From NCBI GenBank assembly GCA_964543235.1, contig CAZIXE010000032.1, forward strand, positions 1-43,242: 43,242 nt of DNA, in the 5' to 3' direction. This DNA is from JANMMJ01 sp964543235. GTDB taxonomy: Bacteria > Pseudomonadota > Alphaproteobacteria > Rhizobiales > Aestuariivirgaceae. Positions 35,571 through 43,164 of the stretch are shown here, in pieces; position 1 is the first letter of the stretch; the number at the start of each line of letters is the position of its first letter. The position numbers were made by a program, and so were the translations under genes. A model generated the notes under the pieces. The model made no database searches, was not told where the DNA came from, and worked only from the letters and a program-made list of their open reading frames with translations.

Positions 35571-36563
35571 CTAGGCAAGTGCGTGATGGTGGAGAGCCGC
35601 ATAGCGGCCGGTGACGTGATGCTCGAGCTGGCGTTCGATATCGGCCAGCATGGAGCTCGCGCCGATCCGGAACAGGTCGGGTTCCAGCCAGCGGCAGCCA
35701 AGTTCCTCCTTCATCAGTATCAACCAGCTCAAGGCGTCCTTGGCCGTCCTGAGGCCACCTGCCGGCTTGAAGCCGATATTGTAACCGGTGAGCTCACCAA
35801 AGTCGCGAAGCGCGCGCACCATGATCAGGCTCACGGGCAGCGTGGCGTTGACATCTTCCTTGCCAGTTGAGGTTTTTATGAAGTCGGCCCCCGCCATCAT
35901 GGCTACCATCGCGGCGCGATAGACATTGCGGAGAGTCTTGAGGTCACCAGTTGCCAGAATTGCCTTCATATGTGCCGCGCCACAAGCTTCACGCATGGCC
36001 GCGACCTCATCGTAGAGCGCTTGCCAGTCCTGGGTCAGCACAAGCGCGCGATGAATGACAATGTCGATTTCACGCGCTCCCTGATCAACGGCATAACGGA
36101 TCTCGGCAAGCCTCTGCGGAAGCGGCGTGAGGCCGGCGGGAAAGCCGGTTGCAACGGAGGCCACGGGAATGGCGGTTGACTGCAATGCCCTGACGGCTTC
36201 GCCCACCAAAGCAGGATACACGCATACCGCGCCTAATGTCGGGGGAGAGTCAGCAAGGCCCAAAGCCTCGACCAGATCGTCACGCAATGGCCGCCGCGCC
36301 TTCCAGCACAGACGGTGGACGCGACCTGGCGTGTCGTCACCCGCCAGAGTAGTCAAGTCGATGCATTGGATGGCCTTCACCAGCCAGGCGGCCTGATATT
36401 CCTTCTTGACCGTGCGGCGCTGGAGCAGTGTTGAAGCACGGCGTTCGGCGGCAGGAAGATTGATCCTGATGTCTTCCAGCCAGTCGAGGTGCAGGGCCGT
36501 TCCCCGGTTGCGCGCGCGGGGCGCCGCTTCAGTGTCTTTCGCAATTGGCTTGATTTCATTCAT
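35571..36563 (-). CDS. deoC: Deoxyribose-phosphate aldolase
   Basis: A 330-aa cytoplasmic class I aldolase that splits 2-deoxyribose 5-phosphate into glyceraldehyde 3-phosphate and acetaldehyde. The Schiff-base Lys230 lies in ADFIKTSTGKEDVNATLPVS; Asp167 (REIDIVIH) and Lys200 (HMKAILATGDL) match other active-site positions. It is longer than the 220-260 aa of many DeoC proteins because of an N-terminal extension of about 60 residues, as in the larger eukaryote-like DeoC group. It starts the two-gene unit with the ALDH16-like gene. It has no strong ribosome site. Confidence 0.93.
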   Translation of the reverse strand: MNEIKPIAKDTEAAPRARNRGTALHLDWLEDIRINLPAAERRASTLLQRRTVKKEYQAAWLVKAIQCIDLTTLAGDDTPGRVHRLCWKARRPLRDDLVEALGLADSPPTLGAVCVYPALVGEAVRALQSTAIPVASVATGFPAGLTPLPQRLAEIRYAVDQGAREIDIVIHRALVLTQDWQALYDEVAAMREACGAAHMKAILATGDLKTLRNVYRAAMVAMMAGADFIKTSTGKEDVNATLPVSLIMVRALRDFGELTGYNIGFKPAGGLRTAKDALSWLILMKEELGCRWLEPDLFRIGASSMLADIERQLEHHVTGRYAALHHHALA

Positions 36564-36716
36564 GGGTGATCGTCCGGGTCAGTTCTGGCGAGCGGCCCGT
36601 CTGCCGCCTGGGTAGGCGCACGGAAAAAAACCATCGCCATGATTGACTATAAAGCATCCGCTGCGGCGATACAGCGGCAGAGCGGACACGAGGGCATGGC
36701 CTTACTTTGAGAGACG

Positions 36717-37568
36717 TCACTCCAAGCTGTAGATACGTATCCCGTTGTCGCGAAAGAGCTTGCGCCGTTCGCTGTCGCTGCAGCCGGCTGTCGCCCAATC
36801 GAGAACATCAACCCAACCGGCATAGGTGCCGGCCAAGACCGAAACCGGCCAGTCGCCACCATACATGATGCGGTCGAATCCAAAGCAGTCAATGGCATGG
36901 TCGATGTACGGTCGCAGTTGCTCTCGTGTCCAGCTGTGGTGGTCGGCCTCGGTCATGACGCCCGAAATCTTGCAGACCACGTTCGGCAGGGATGCCAGTT
37001 CCTGCAGTTGACTCGCCCAAGGTTCCATGAGGCCAGACTTGATGGCAGGCTTGGCAATGTGATCCAGCACGAAGGAAACTTCCGGGCAGCTCCTCACGAA
37101 GGCGATCGTGTCGGCCAGCTGGTGGTGATAGATACAGATGTCGAAGGTGAAGTTGTACTTTGGCAAGAGCTTGACTGCGGCAATGAAGGATGGCTGCATC
37201 GCAAAACCATCCGGCTTGTTCTGGATGAGCCTTCGCACCCCCCGCACCGACCTGAGCCCCGAGAGGCGTTCCAGATCGGCTTCTATGGCAGGGCCCCGTT
37301 CCAGCGGCAGACAGGCCACGCAGCCCTTCAGCCGCGGGTCATGGGCCGAGGTCGCCTCAATCCACTCACTTTCGGCAAGGTATTGCGGCATGTCGACATC
37401 GACTTCGACGAATACATAGCTCTCGATCCGACAGGGGCTGGCAGCCGCCGTGAGATCATCCGGCGTCCAATCGCGCCGCAGCTTCGGTTCGTTTGCCGCC
37501 CAGGAATAGCGGAATCGACTGGTGTCCAGCAGGTGGACATGGGTGTCGACCAAAGGAAAATCGATCAT
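36717..37568 (-). CDS. Amidohydrolase 2 family hydrolase (L-fuconolactonase-like, COG3618)
   Basis: A 283-aa TIM-barrel hydrolase. The metal-binding HxH lies at the N-terminus (DTHVHLLD, His10 and His12), with further family residues in FVLDHIAKP and the C-terminal YGGDWPVS Asp. Relatives hydrolyse sugar lactones or dicarboxylate lactones, but the substrate cannot be told here. It lies upstream of deoC on the same strand with a 153-base gap, so co-transcription is uncertain. It ends before an untranslated stretch that could hold the deoC promoter. Confidence 0.85.
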   Translation of the reverse strand: MIDFPLVDTHVHLLDTSRFRYSWAANEPKLRRDWTPDDLTAAASPCRIESYVFVEVDVDMPQYLAESEWIEATSAHDPRLKGCVACLPLERGPAIEADLERLSGLRSVRGVRRLIQNKPDGFAMQPSFIAAVKLLPKYNFTFDICIYHHQLADTIAFVRSCPEVSFVLDHIAKPAIKSGLMEPWASQLQELASLPNVVCKISGVMTEADHHSWTREQLRPYIDHAIDCFGFDRIMYGGDWPVSVLAGTYAGWVDVLDWATAGCSDSERRKLFRDNGIRIYSLE

Positions 37569-37651
37569 GGTGGCAGCTCCTGTTGAGCGGGAAATGCCAC
37601 GGTTTCTCCGTCCGGAAGTCTAGTCAGCTGCAATCGGAGATTGGGGGATTT

Positions 37652-37727
<76 letters not shown>

Positions 37728-37775
37728 ACAAGTCTTGGGACTTCTGCCGCGGGCTTGATCGGCGCCCGCCACAAA

Positions 37776-37801
37776 GCGGGCGGAAACTAGTTCCGCCCCG
37801 C
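37776..37801 (-). terminator. Possible terminator after the TIGR02300 gene
   Basis: GCGGGCGGAA and TTCCGCCCCGC form a stem with one bulged C and a 4-base loop, 23 bases after the stop. On the minus strand it runs into GCTTTGTGG, so a weak rho-independent terminator is plausible. Confidence 0.4.
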
Positions 37802-37824
37802 CAGCAAATCAACAAAAAAAGGTA

Positions 37825-38238
37825 TCAAGGTTCCTCTTCGTCTTCCTTGCCGCCCTGGCCGCCGTCGATGAGGCCGGTAACGTTGTCACCGTCCTCTTCC
37901 TCCTCAACCAGGAAGGTGTCGTCCTCGTCGCCGCCCTCGACGTCGGAGTCCTCACCCAGATCGACATCTTCGATGCCGGCGGTCTCGTCATCGGTATCCG
38001 GCTCTTCGACGTCTTCCAGGCTCACCAGCTCGACATCGGCCGGCTCCTCTGTCTCAACGTCGACCTTCTTAACAGCCTTGGGCTGAACCTGCGGCAGCTC
38101 GGCCTTTGACGGCAGCAGGGTGGCCACAACAAAGCTCACGCCACATTTCGGACAGACTATGGGGTCCTTCAAGAGATCGTAAAACCTCGCGGCACAGCTT
38201 GGGCATGTGCGCTTGGTACCGAGTTCGGCCTTGACCAC
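37825..38238 (-). CDS. TIGR02300 family zinc-ribbon protein
   Basis: A 137-aa protein of a family found across alphaproteobacteria. Two knuckles, CPSC (12-15) and CPKC (29-32), in the block LGTKRTCPSCAARFYDLLKD form a probable zinc ribbon. The rest is a strongly acidic, low-complexity tail of Asp and Glu. I chose GTG at 38238, which matches the family start (VKAELGTKRTC) and has AAGGAG 6 bases upstream; an in-frame start at 38289 adds 17 unrelated residues. It is divergent from aroA. The function of the family is not established. Confidence 0.9.
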   Translation of the reverse strand: MVKAELGTKRTCPSCAARFYDLLKDPIVCPKCGVSFVVATLLPSKAELPQVQPKAVKKVDVETEEPADVELVSLEDVEEPDTDDETAGIEDVDLGEDSDVEGGDEDDTFLVEEEEDGDNVTGLIDGGQGGKEDEEEP

Positions 38239-38242
38239 GGAA

Positions 38243-38250
38243 CTCTCCTT
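38243..38250 (-). promoter_or_regulatory. Ribosome binding site deciding the GTG start of the TIGR02300 gene
   Basis: AAGGAGAG on the minus strand stands just upstream of GTG at 38238, a near-ideal Shine-Dalgarno that fixes the start inside the longer reading. Confidence 0.8.
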
Positions 38251-38359
38251 TTCAAATCGGAACGGCTGTGAAGATTGGGCGCGTCCCATGCCACGGGTTA
38301 AGCGTCATGTCAAAAGCAAAGGTGACAGGACTTCTTGCCCATGTTACGAGGCGCGGTTC

Positions 38360-38366
38360 GGAGGGG
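38360..38366 (+). promoter_or_regulatory. Ribosome binding site supporting a TTG start for aroA
   Basis: GGAGGGG lies 7 bases before TTG at 38374. The upstream ATG at 38341 has only AGGA about 10 bases away. The TTG reading begins STGTPQPLISRKSSGLKGRI, which aligns with the usual AroA N-terminus. Confidence 0.7.
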
Positions 38367-38373
38367 AACGATC

Positions 38374-39714
38374 TTGTCGACAGGCACTCCACAACCGTTG
38401 ATCTCGCGCAAATCGTCCGGTCTCAAAGGCAGAATCCGGGTGCCCGGAGACAAGTCCATGTCGCATCGGGCGCTGATGCTCGGTGCCGTGGCGATCGGCG
38501 AGACCGTGATTTCGGGACTGCTTGACGGCGAGGACGTCATCAACACGGCGCGGGTGATGAGCGCACTTGGTGCCAAAGTCCACCGGGATGATGCGGGCAC
38601 CTGGCACGTCCAGGGCGTGGGTGTCGGCGGGCTGACGTCGCCGGCCGCGCCGCTGGATTTCGGCAATTCTGGCACCGGCGTCCGGTTGGCTATGGGATTG
38701 ATGGCCACCACGCCCCTCACCGCGCGATGCACCGGGGATGCTTCGCTTTCCAGGCGGCCGATGGGGCGCGTTATCGCTCCGCTGACACAGTTCGGTGCGC
38801 GTTTCGAAGCCACCGAGGGTGGCCGCCTGCCACTGACGCTGCACGGCGCCGCCGATCCGGTCCCTGTCACCTATACGCTGCCCGTGGCGTCGGCCCAGGT
38901 CAAATCGGCAGTCCTGCTGGCCGGCCTGAACGCTCCGGGCCTGTCGACCGTCATCGAACCGGTGCCAACGCGCGACCATACCGAACGCATGCTCAAGGCC
39001 TTCGGCGCCCGTATTGCGATTGCGGAGGAGGATGGCGCACGCCGTATCGCCATTGAAGGGCAGCATGAACTCAGGGCCCAATCGATTGCCATTCCTGGAG
39101 ACCCTTCCTCTGCGGCCTTTCCACTTGTGGCAGCGCTGATCACACCGGAATCGGAGGTCATTATCGAGAACGTGATGCTCAACCCGACCCGCACCGGCCT
39201 CCTTGAAACACTCATCGAGATGGGTGCGGCGATCGATGTTGTCGACCGTCGCGTTGCCGGCGGGGAGGAAGTCGGCGACCTTCACGTCCGGACCTCACGG
39301 CTGCACGGCATCAGGGTTCCTGCAACACGCGCGCCAGCGATGATCGATGAGTATCCAATCCTCGCTGTCGCGGCGGCGTTTGCTGACGGGACAACCCGGA
39401 TGGAAGGACTCGAGGAACTGCGCGTGAAGGAGAGCGACCGGCTGGCGGCCGTCCAGGCCGGGCTGTCAGCAAACGGCGTCCTTACCAGTTCTGGACGAGA
39501 CTGGCTCGAGGTATCGGGTGGCGGCGCCCCGGGCGGCGGCAGGGTAAGCACCCATATGGACCACCGTATCGCCATGTCGTTCCTGGTGATGGGCATGGCG
39601 TCGCGCATCTATGCGAGCGTTGATGATGCGAGTTTCATTGCGACCAGTTTTCCGGATTTCGTGGGTCTCATGAACGGTCTTGGCGCGCGGATCGGCGCGC
39701 CCGACGGCAAGTGA
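38374..39714 (+). CDS. aroA: 3-phosphoshikimate 1-carboxyvinyltransferase (EPSP synthase)
   Basis: A 446-aa shikimate pathway enzyme that joins PEP to shikimate 3-phosphate. It shows GRIRVPGDKSMSHRALMLGA near the N-terminus, NSGTGVRLAMGL, a SRRPMGRVIAPL block, DPSSAAFPLVAALI, and near the C-terminus ELRVKESDRL and MDHRIAMSFLVMGMAS. The N-terminal sequence and GNSGTGVRL resemble the class II, alphaproteobacterial group; whether it resists glyphosate cannot be told. It overlaps cmk (GTGA), implying coupling. The TTG at 38374 is preferred over ATG at 38341 for its ribosome site. Confidence 0.95.
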   Translation: MSTGTPQPLISRKSSGLKGRIRVPGDKSMSHRALMLGAVAIGETVISGLLDGEDVINTARVMSALGAKVHRDDAGTWHVQGVGVGGLTSPAAPLDFGNSGTGVRLAMGLMATTPLTARCTGDASLSRRPMGRVIAPLTQFGARFEATEGGRLPLTLHGAADPVPVTYTLPVASAQVKSAVLLAGLNAPGLSTVIEPVPTRDHTERMLKAFGARIAIAEEDGARRIAIEGQHELRAQSIAIPGDPSSAAFPLVAALITPESEVIIENVMLNPTRTGLLETLIEMGAAIDVVDRRVAGGEEVGDLHVRTSRLHGIRVPATRAPAMIDEYPILAVAAAFADGTTRMEGLEELRVKESDRLAAVQAGLSANGVLTSSGRDWLEVSGGGAPGGGRVSTHMDHRIAMSFLVMGMASRIYASVDDASFIATSFPDFVGLMNGLGARIGAPDGK

Positions 39715-40355
39715 TCATTGCCGTCGATGGCCCGGCGGCGGCCGGCAAAGGGACGGTGGCGCGGGGTCTTGCGCGCCATTTCGGTTATCATTTCCTCGAT
39801 ACCGGCTCGCTCTATCGCATGGTGGGTCTGTCGGTACTGAGGGCCGGTGGGGATCCGCAGGACCGGCGGGCGGCCATACGAGCTGCCGAGACCCTCGACC
39901 CCGGCCGTTTCCCGGACAGTGCGTTGCGTAGCGAAGAGGTCGGGGCGGCAGCTTCCGTCGTGGCTGTCATTCCGGAGGTGCGGGTGGCGCTGCTTGATCT
40001 GCAGCGCGCATTTGCGGCGCAACCGCCGGGCGCAGTACTCGACGGCCGCGATATCGGCACGGTCGTCTGCCCAAACGCAGACGTGAAACTCTACATCACG
40101 GCTTCGCCAGAGGTGCGGGCAGAGCGCCGGCGCAAGGAACTCAACGATCGCGGCAGCACCTTCTCTTTCGAAGAAGTGCTGGCAGAAATCCATGCGCGCG
40201 ACTTGCGCGACAGTACGCGCGCCACCGCCCCCCTTGTCGCCGCTGCGGACGCCATCATCATCGACACTTCGGCCATGGACATAGATGAAGCGGTTGGCGC
40301 GGCCATTGCAGCGTGCGAGGCACGCCTGGCGGCGACGCCTGCGGCAGGCCGCTAA
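39711..40355 (+). CDS. cmk: Cytidylate kinase
   Basis: A 214-aa kinase phosphorylating CMP and dCMP. The P-loop GPAAAGKGTVA lies at about residues 7-17, then FLDTGSLYRMVGL, DGRDIGTVVCPNADVK and a lid containing the RRRKELN block. The start is the GTG inside the aroA stop overlap. The aroA-cmk pair is common in alphaproteobacteria, usually followed by rpsA. Here the next gene is instead the convergent ZIP transporter, whose end overlaps by 4 bases. Confidence 0.95.
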   Translation: MIIAVDGPAAAGKGTVARGLARHFGYHFLDTGSLYRMVGLSVLRAGGDPQDRRAAIRAAETLDPGRFPDSALRSEEVGAAASVVAVIPEVRVALLDLQRAFAAQPPGAVLDGRDIGTVVCPNADVKLYITASPEVRAERRRKELNDRGSTFSFEEVLAEIHARDLRDSTRATAPLVAAADAIIIDTSAMDIDEAVGAAIAACEARLAATPAAGR

Positions 40356-41497
40356 ACGAGCAGAGCCGTCACATACATCAGCAACAGGCCGGTAGAGGCG
40401 CCGCCGGCGAGTGCGGGATCTGTCAGCCGCGCCTCGGGACCGCGACGCAGGATCAGTGCCGTCACCTCGATGATCACCTGCAGAATGGCGCCGCCACCTA
40501 CTGCAAAGCAGACGGCGGTCCAAAGCGGCCCCGGGGCCTGGGTACCGAGAATCGTGCCGGCAATGGCAGGGAGACCGGCGATTGCCGCCAGCAGCACGAA
40601 TCGCAGCAGTGGCGGCTGCTCGCGGGCCAGCGGCGCGGCGATGCCGATGCCTTCGGTGACGTTGTGGATGGTAAACCCGATCACCAGAAAGGTCGCCAGT
40701 GCGGCGGAACCGGTGGCCAATGCCGCGCCCACAGCCAGCCCTTCGCCCAGATTGTGGAGGCCGATGCCGACGGCAATGAACATGGCCAGAGCCATGCCTT
40801 CAGGTGCCCTGCCCTGGCGGCGACCGAGGACCAGAAGGGCGACGGCGGCCAAGGCAAAAACCACCCAGAACAGCGCAGTGCCGCGCAATCGCCCAACAGT
40901 ATCGGAAGCGTTTTCGAGGCCCTCGCCGATGGTTTCGATGAGCAGAAAAGCAAGAAACCCTACTGTCAAGGCAAGGAGAAAGTCGACACCGCGCGGCGAC
41001 ATCGTGCGCATGGCAGGCCAGGTCAGGAGGCCAATGGCAACAGGTACGATGCCCAACAGCGTTCCGACCCCCGCCAGCAGCAGTAGAGACGGTGCGGAGA
41101 GGACCGGCGTCGCCTCAGCGACGTCAATCGTGTGCTCGAAAACGACGCCAGTGCGAGTGACGAGGGCGATGTGATGGGCCTCCCCGGCGATCCAGGGGTA
41201 GGGTACTTCGATTCGGACTAATCCGAGCCGCGCCGACGGACGGTCAGGCGCAATTGTGAAGGTGCGGTAGGCGCCGTCGACCTGCACCTGGGCCACGGTG
41301 ACAGGCTCGGAACCATCGGTACGCAATGTCAGCGAAATTAGGCCGGGCGTGAGGCGCACCGATTCAACGGCTGCCTCTTCGACCGGAGGGGCTGAAGCGG
41401 CAAGCTGGTCAAGCGGCCGCCACCACAGCAACAGCGCGACGGCGCCGACCAGCAGGACAGCAGGCAGGGCCAGCCACAACCGTGAGCCGGACATCAC
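40352..41497 (-). CDS. ZIP-family metal permease with N-terminal periplasmic domain
   Basis: A 381-aa membrane protein. An N-terminal membrane segment (about 6-27) leads to an extracytoplasmic beta-rich domain of about 95 residues (VRLTPGLISLTLRTDGSEPVTV...). Eight ZIP membrane helices (about 132-381) follow. The metal motifs HNLGEGLAVG (TM4) and HNVTEGIGIA (TM5) are both present. The long helix 3-4 loop lacks the His-rich stretch common in zinc ZIPs. Its ATG overlaps the multicopper oxidase stop (ATGA at 41494-41497), so the two are translated together. The upstream MntR-like operator makes Mn(II) (or Fe(II)) import the most likely role; this is inference. Confidence 0.87.
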   Translation of the reverse strand: MMSGSRLWLALPAVLLVGAVALLLWWRPLDQLAASAPPVEEAAVESVRLTPGLISLTLRTDGSEPVTVAQVQVDGAYRTFTIAPDRPSARLGLVRIEVPYPWIAGEAHHIALVTRTGVVFEHTIDVAEATPVLSAPSLLLLAGVGTLLGIVPVAIGLLTWPAMRTMSPRGVDFLLALTVGFLAFLLIETIGEGLENASDTVGRLRGTALFWVVFALAAVALLVLGRRQGRAPEGMALAMFIAVGIGLHNLGEGLAVGAALATGSAALATFLVIGFTIHNVTEGIGIAAPLAREQPPLLRFVLLAAIAGLPAIAGTILGTQAPGPLWTAVCFAVGGGAILQVIIEVTALILRRGPEARLTDPALAGGASTGLLLMYVTALLV

Positions 41498-42573
41498 ACA
41501 ACCTCGAAATGGCTCATCCAGCCGAGTTCGGCAAACTCCGACTGGTGAGCGTGGAACATATAGATTCCGGGTTCATGATCGGCGAAGGAGAACTCGAGGA
41601 TGCCACGCTGGGCCTGGCACATCATGACCGTATCGATAATGCGGTGGGTGGGCACAAGGGTGGTGCCGTGGTCATAGAAGTCAAAGAAATGGGCATGGAG
41701 ATGAAAGGAATTGATGGGATCGAATTCGGTCAAATTGACCAGATAAATCCGCACCGGTCGCGTCCGGTCGATCCTAATGGGTTTGCGGAAATAGGCGAAG
41801 GGTATGGAATTAACGGCGTAGAATTCGTTCTCGTCGTCGAAATTTGTGTCGAAGCCGTTCATCACCATCATCATTTCCTGCCAGCGGGCATTCTCGGGCG
41901 AGCCGAGGAGACGCGAGGCGGCAACTTCCCGGTGCTCCGGATGGCGCGCCGGATCGGGATCGACAATAAAGGCACCGTAAAGCCCCTTGTGGATGTGGCG
42001 CTTCAGCGGAAGGGCATGACAGTGGTAGAGATGACAGCCGAACGGCTTGGCCGCAAATTCATAAGTGAACTCATGGCCGGGCTCGACCATGCCGGCCCCC
42101 GGTACACCATCCATGCGCGCGGCGTGAATGCCGTGAAAGTGCATAGAGTGGGGATGGCTACTGCCATTGATGAATCGGATTCTCAGGCGCTCGCCTTCTG
42201 TGCAGCGTAGCGTCGGGCCAGGTATGCGGCCGTTGTACGACCAGCCGGCGAACTCTACACCGGGCGCTACTTCGAATTGATGATCTACTGCGGTGATCGT
42301 CCACTCGCGCACCCTGAGCCCGTCGGCGTCGGTTGAGACGGTTCCCCTATCCCAGTCTGTCAGAATGGCATGAGGATCGAAACCGTTCCTGGCGTGGTCC
42401 ACTTCGCCAACAACGTCGTTGCCACCTTGGCCGTGAAGGCCGTGACCGGCTTGCCGGGGATAGGGCTCATCGGCGGCGGCGCTGGCGACAAGCGGCGCGG
42501 CGGCACCGGCCGCCGCCACGGATTGAAGAAATCCGCGCCGGTCAAGAATGCTTCCCAGCCTCATCTGCCTCAT
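41494..42573 (-). CDS. Tat-exported two-domain multicopper oxidase
   Basis: A protein of about 359 aa. DRRGFLQSVAAAGAAAPLV gives a Tat signal. Two cupredoxin domains follow: the first has HSMHFHG and HLYHCH (with a Cys of the type 1 site) and HIHKGLYG; the second has HLHAHFF and MFHAHQSEFAELGWM, where the classical Cys is replaced by Ala. So the type 1 copper sits only in domain 1, with Leu at the usual axial Met position (HKGLYG). This is a nitrite-reductase-like laccase arrangement, probably trimeric. It can oxidise phenolics or metal ions; operon context with a ZIP permease and mntR favours a metal. I chose the ATG at 42573 because the -10 element and operator occupy the longer start at 42606; ATG at 42564 is also possible. 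Confidence 0.85.
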   Translation of the reverse strand: MRQMRLGSILDRRGFLQSVAAAGAAAPLVASAAADEPYPRQAGHGLHGQGGNDVVGEVDHARNGFDPHAILTDWDRGTVSTDADGLRVREWTITAVDHQFEVAPGVEFAGWSYNGRIPGPTLRCTEGERLRIRFINGSSHPHSMHFHGIHAARMDGVPGAGMVEPGHEFTYEFAAKPFGCHLYHCHALPLKRHIHKGLYGAFIVDPDPARHPEHREVAASRLLGSPENARWQEMMMVMNGFDTNFDDENEFYAVNSIPFAYFRKPIRIDRTRPVRIYLVNLTEFDPINSFHLHAHFFDFYDHGTTLVPTHRIIDTVMMCQAQRGILEFSFADHEPGIYMFHAHQSEFAELGWMSHFEVV

Positions 42574-42595
42574 GCGCACCACCACTGTTCCAGAA

Positions 42596-42617
42596 AAATT
42601 TAGCATTGGCTAAATTT
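42596..42617. promoter_or_regulatory. MntR-box-like palindrome between the multicopper oxidase and mntR
   Basis: A perfect 22-base palindrome AAATTTAGC-N4-GCTAAATTT. Its 9-4-9 shape and AAAnnTAGC arms agree with the E. coli MntR box (AAACATAGC-N4-GCTATGTTT, from memory). It covers the -10 element of the oxidase promoter and stands 45 bases before mntR. Confidence 0.75.
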
Positions 42618-42624
42618 ATGTCAA
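42597..42624 (-). promoter_or_regulatory. Promoter of the multicopper oxidase-ZIP operon
   Basis: On the minus strand, TTGACA (42619-42624, perfect -35) and TAAATT (42597-42602, -10) are separated by 16 bases. The palindrome fills the spacer and -10 element, so a bound repressor would block RNA polymerase. The implied start point lies a few bases upstream of ATG 42573. Confidence 0.7.
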
Positions 42625-42661
42625 TGCTTTAGTCTCGCAACGCAGCAACACGGGCAGAACA

Positions 42662-43090
42662 GTGCGGACAAAACGCAATGCCATACGGGCCGAGACTCCA
42701 CGATCGGCGGCGTTCTCGCGGATCAGGGCCGATCATCAGGGCGAGATAGCCGAGGACTATGTGGAGCTCATCGCCGACCTGATCGAAGAGCGCGGCGAGG
42801 CGCGAGGCAGCGACATTGCGATCAAGCTCGGCGTCGCCAATGCCACGGTCGTCAAGACACTGAAACGCTTGCAGGACAACGGCCTGATCATGCAGGAGCG
42901 CTACCGGCCCATACATCTGACGGAGAAGGGGCGGCGACTCGCAGCCAACGGACGGCGGCGGCACCGGATCGTCGAGAACTTCCTGTTGAGCATCGGGGTA
43001 AGCGCTGACATGGCAAAGATCGATGCGGAAGGTATCGAGCATCATGTCAGTGAGGAGACCCTGGCAGCAATGCAGAAGCGACTCGATTGA
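42662..43090 (+). CDS. mntR: MntR-type (DtxR family) manganese-responsive regulator
   Basis: A 142-aa metal-dependent repressor. An N-terminal winged helix has EIAEDYVELIADLI and the recognition region AIKLGVANATVVKTLKRLQDNGLI. A dimerisation and metal-binding helix carries GIEHHVSEETLAAM, the MntR-type E-x-x-H-H region. There is no SH3-like third domain, as expected for MntR rather than DtxR. The start is GTG at 42662 with a weak ribosome site (GGGCAG). It is divergent from the oxidase operon across the palindrome, so autoregulation and control of both genes is likely. Confidence 0.9.
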   Translation: MRTKRNAIRAETPRSAAFSRIRADHQGEIAEDYVELIADLIEERGEARGSDIAIKLGVANATVVKTLKRLQDNGLIMQERYRPIHLTEKGRRLAANGRRRHRIVENFLLSIGVSADMAKIDAEGIEHHVSEETLAAMQKRLD

Positions 43091-43143
43091 TTGAGCGGGC
43101 CTTGATGCGGGAATCCAGACTCTTAATTCCGGCGGTTAAGGCT

Positions 43144-43164
43144 GCCAGCCGCCGGCAGGCTGGC
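43144..43164. repeat. Inverted repeat after mntR
   Basis: GCCAGCC and GGCTGGC flank a 7-base loop 53 bases after the mntR stop. No T-run follows on either strand, so it is only a weak candidate terminator. The remainder of 43091-43242 shows no gene that I can support. Confidence 0.4.

Noticed and set aside
38344..39285. 313-residue minus-strand frame within aroA
   Set aside because: Antisense shadow of a well-recognised gene; Arg/Gly/His-rich with no domain.
43122..43140. TTAA-spaced motif that could be a CtrA site
   Set aside because: The two TTAA halves are 9 bases apart instead of the 7 expected, and no gene start follows within the window.
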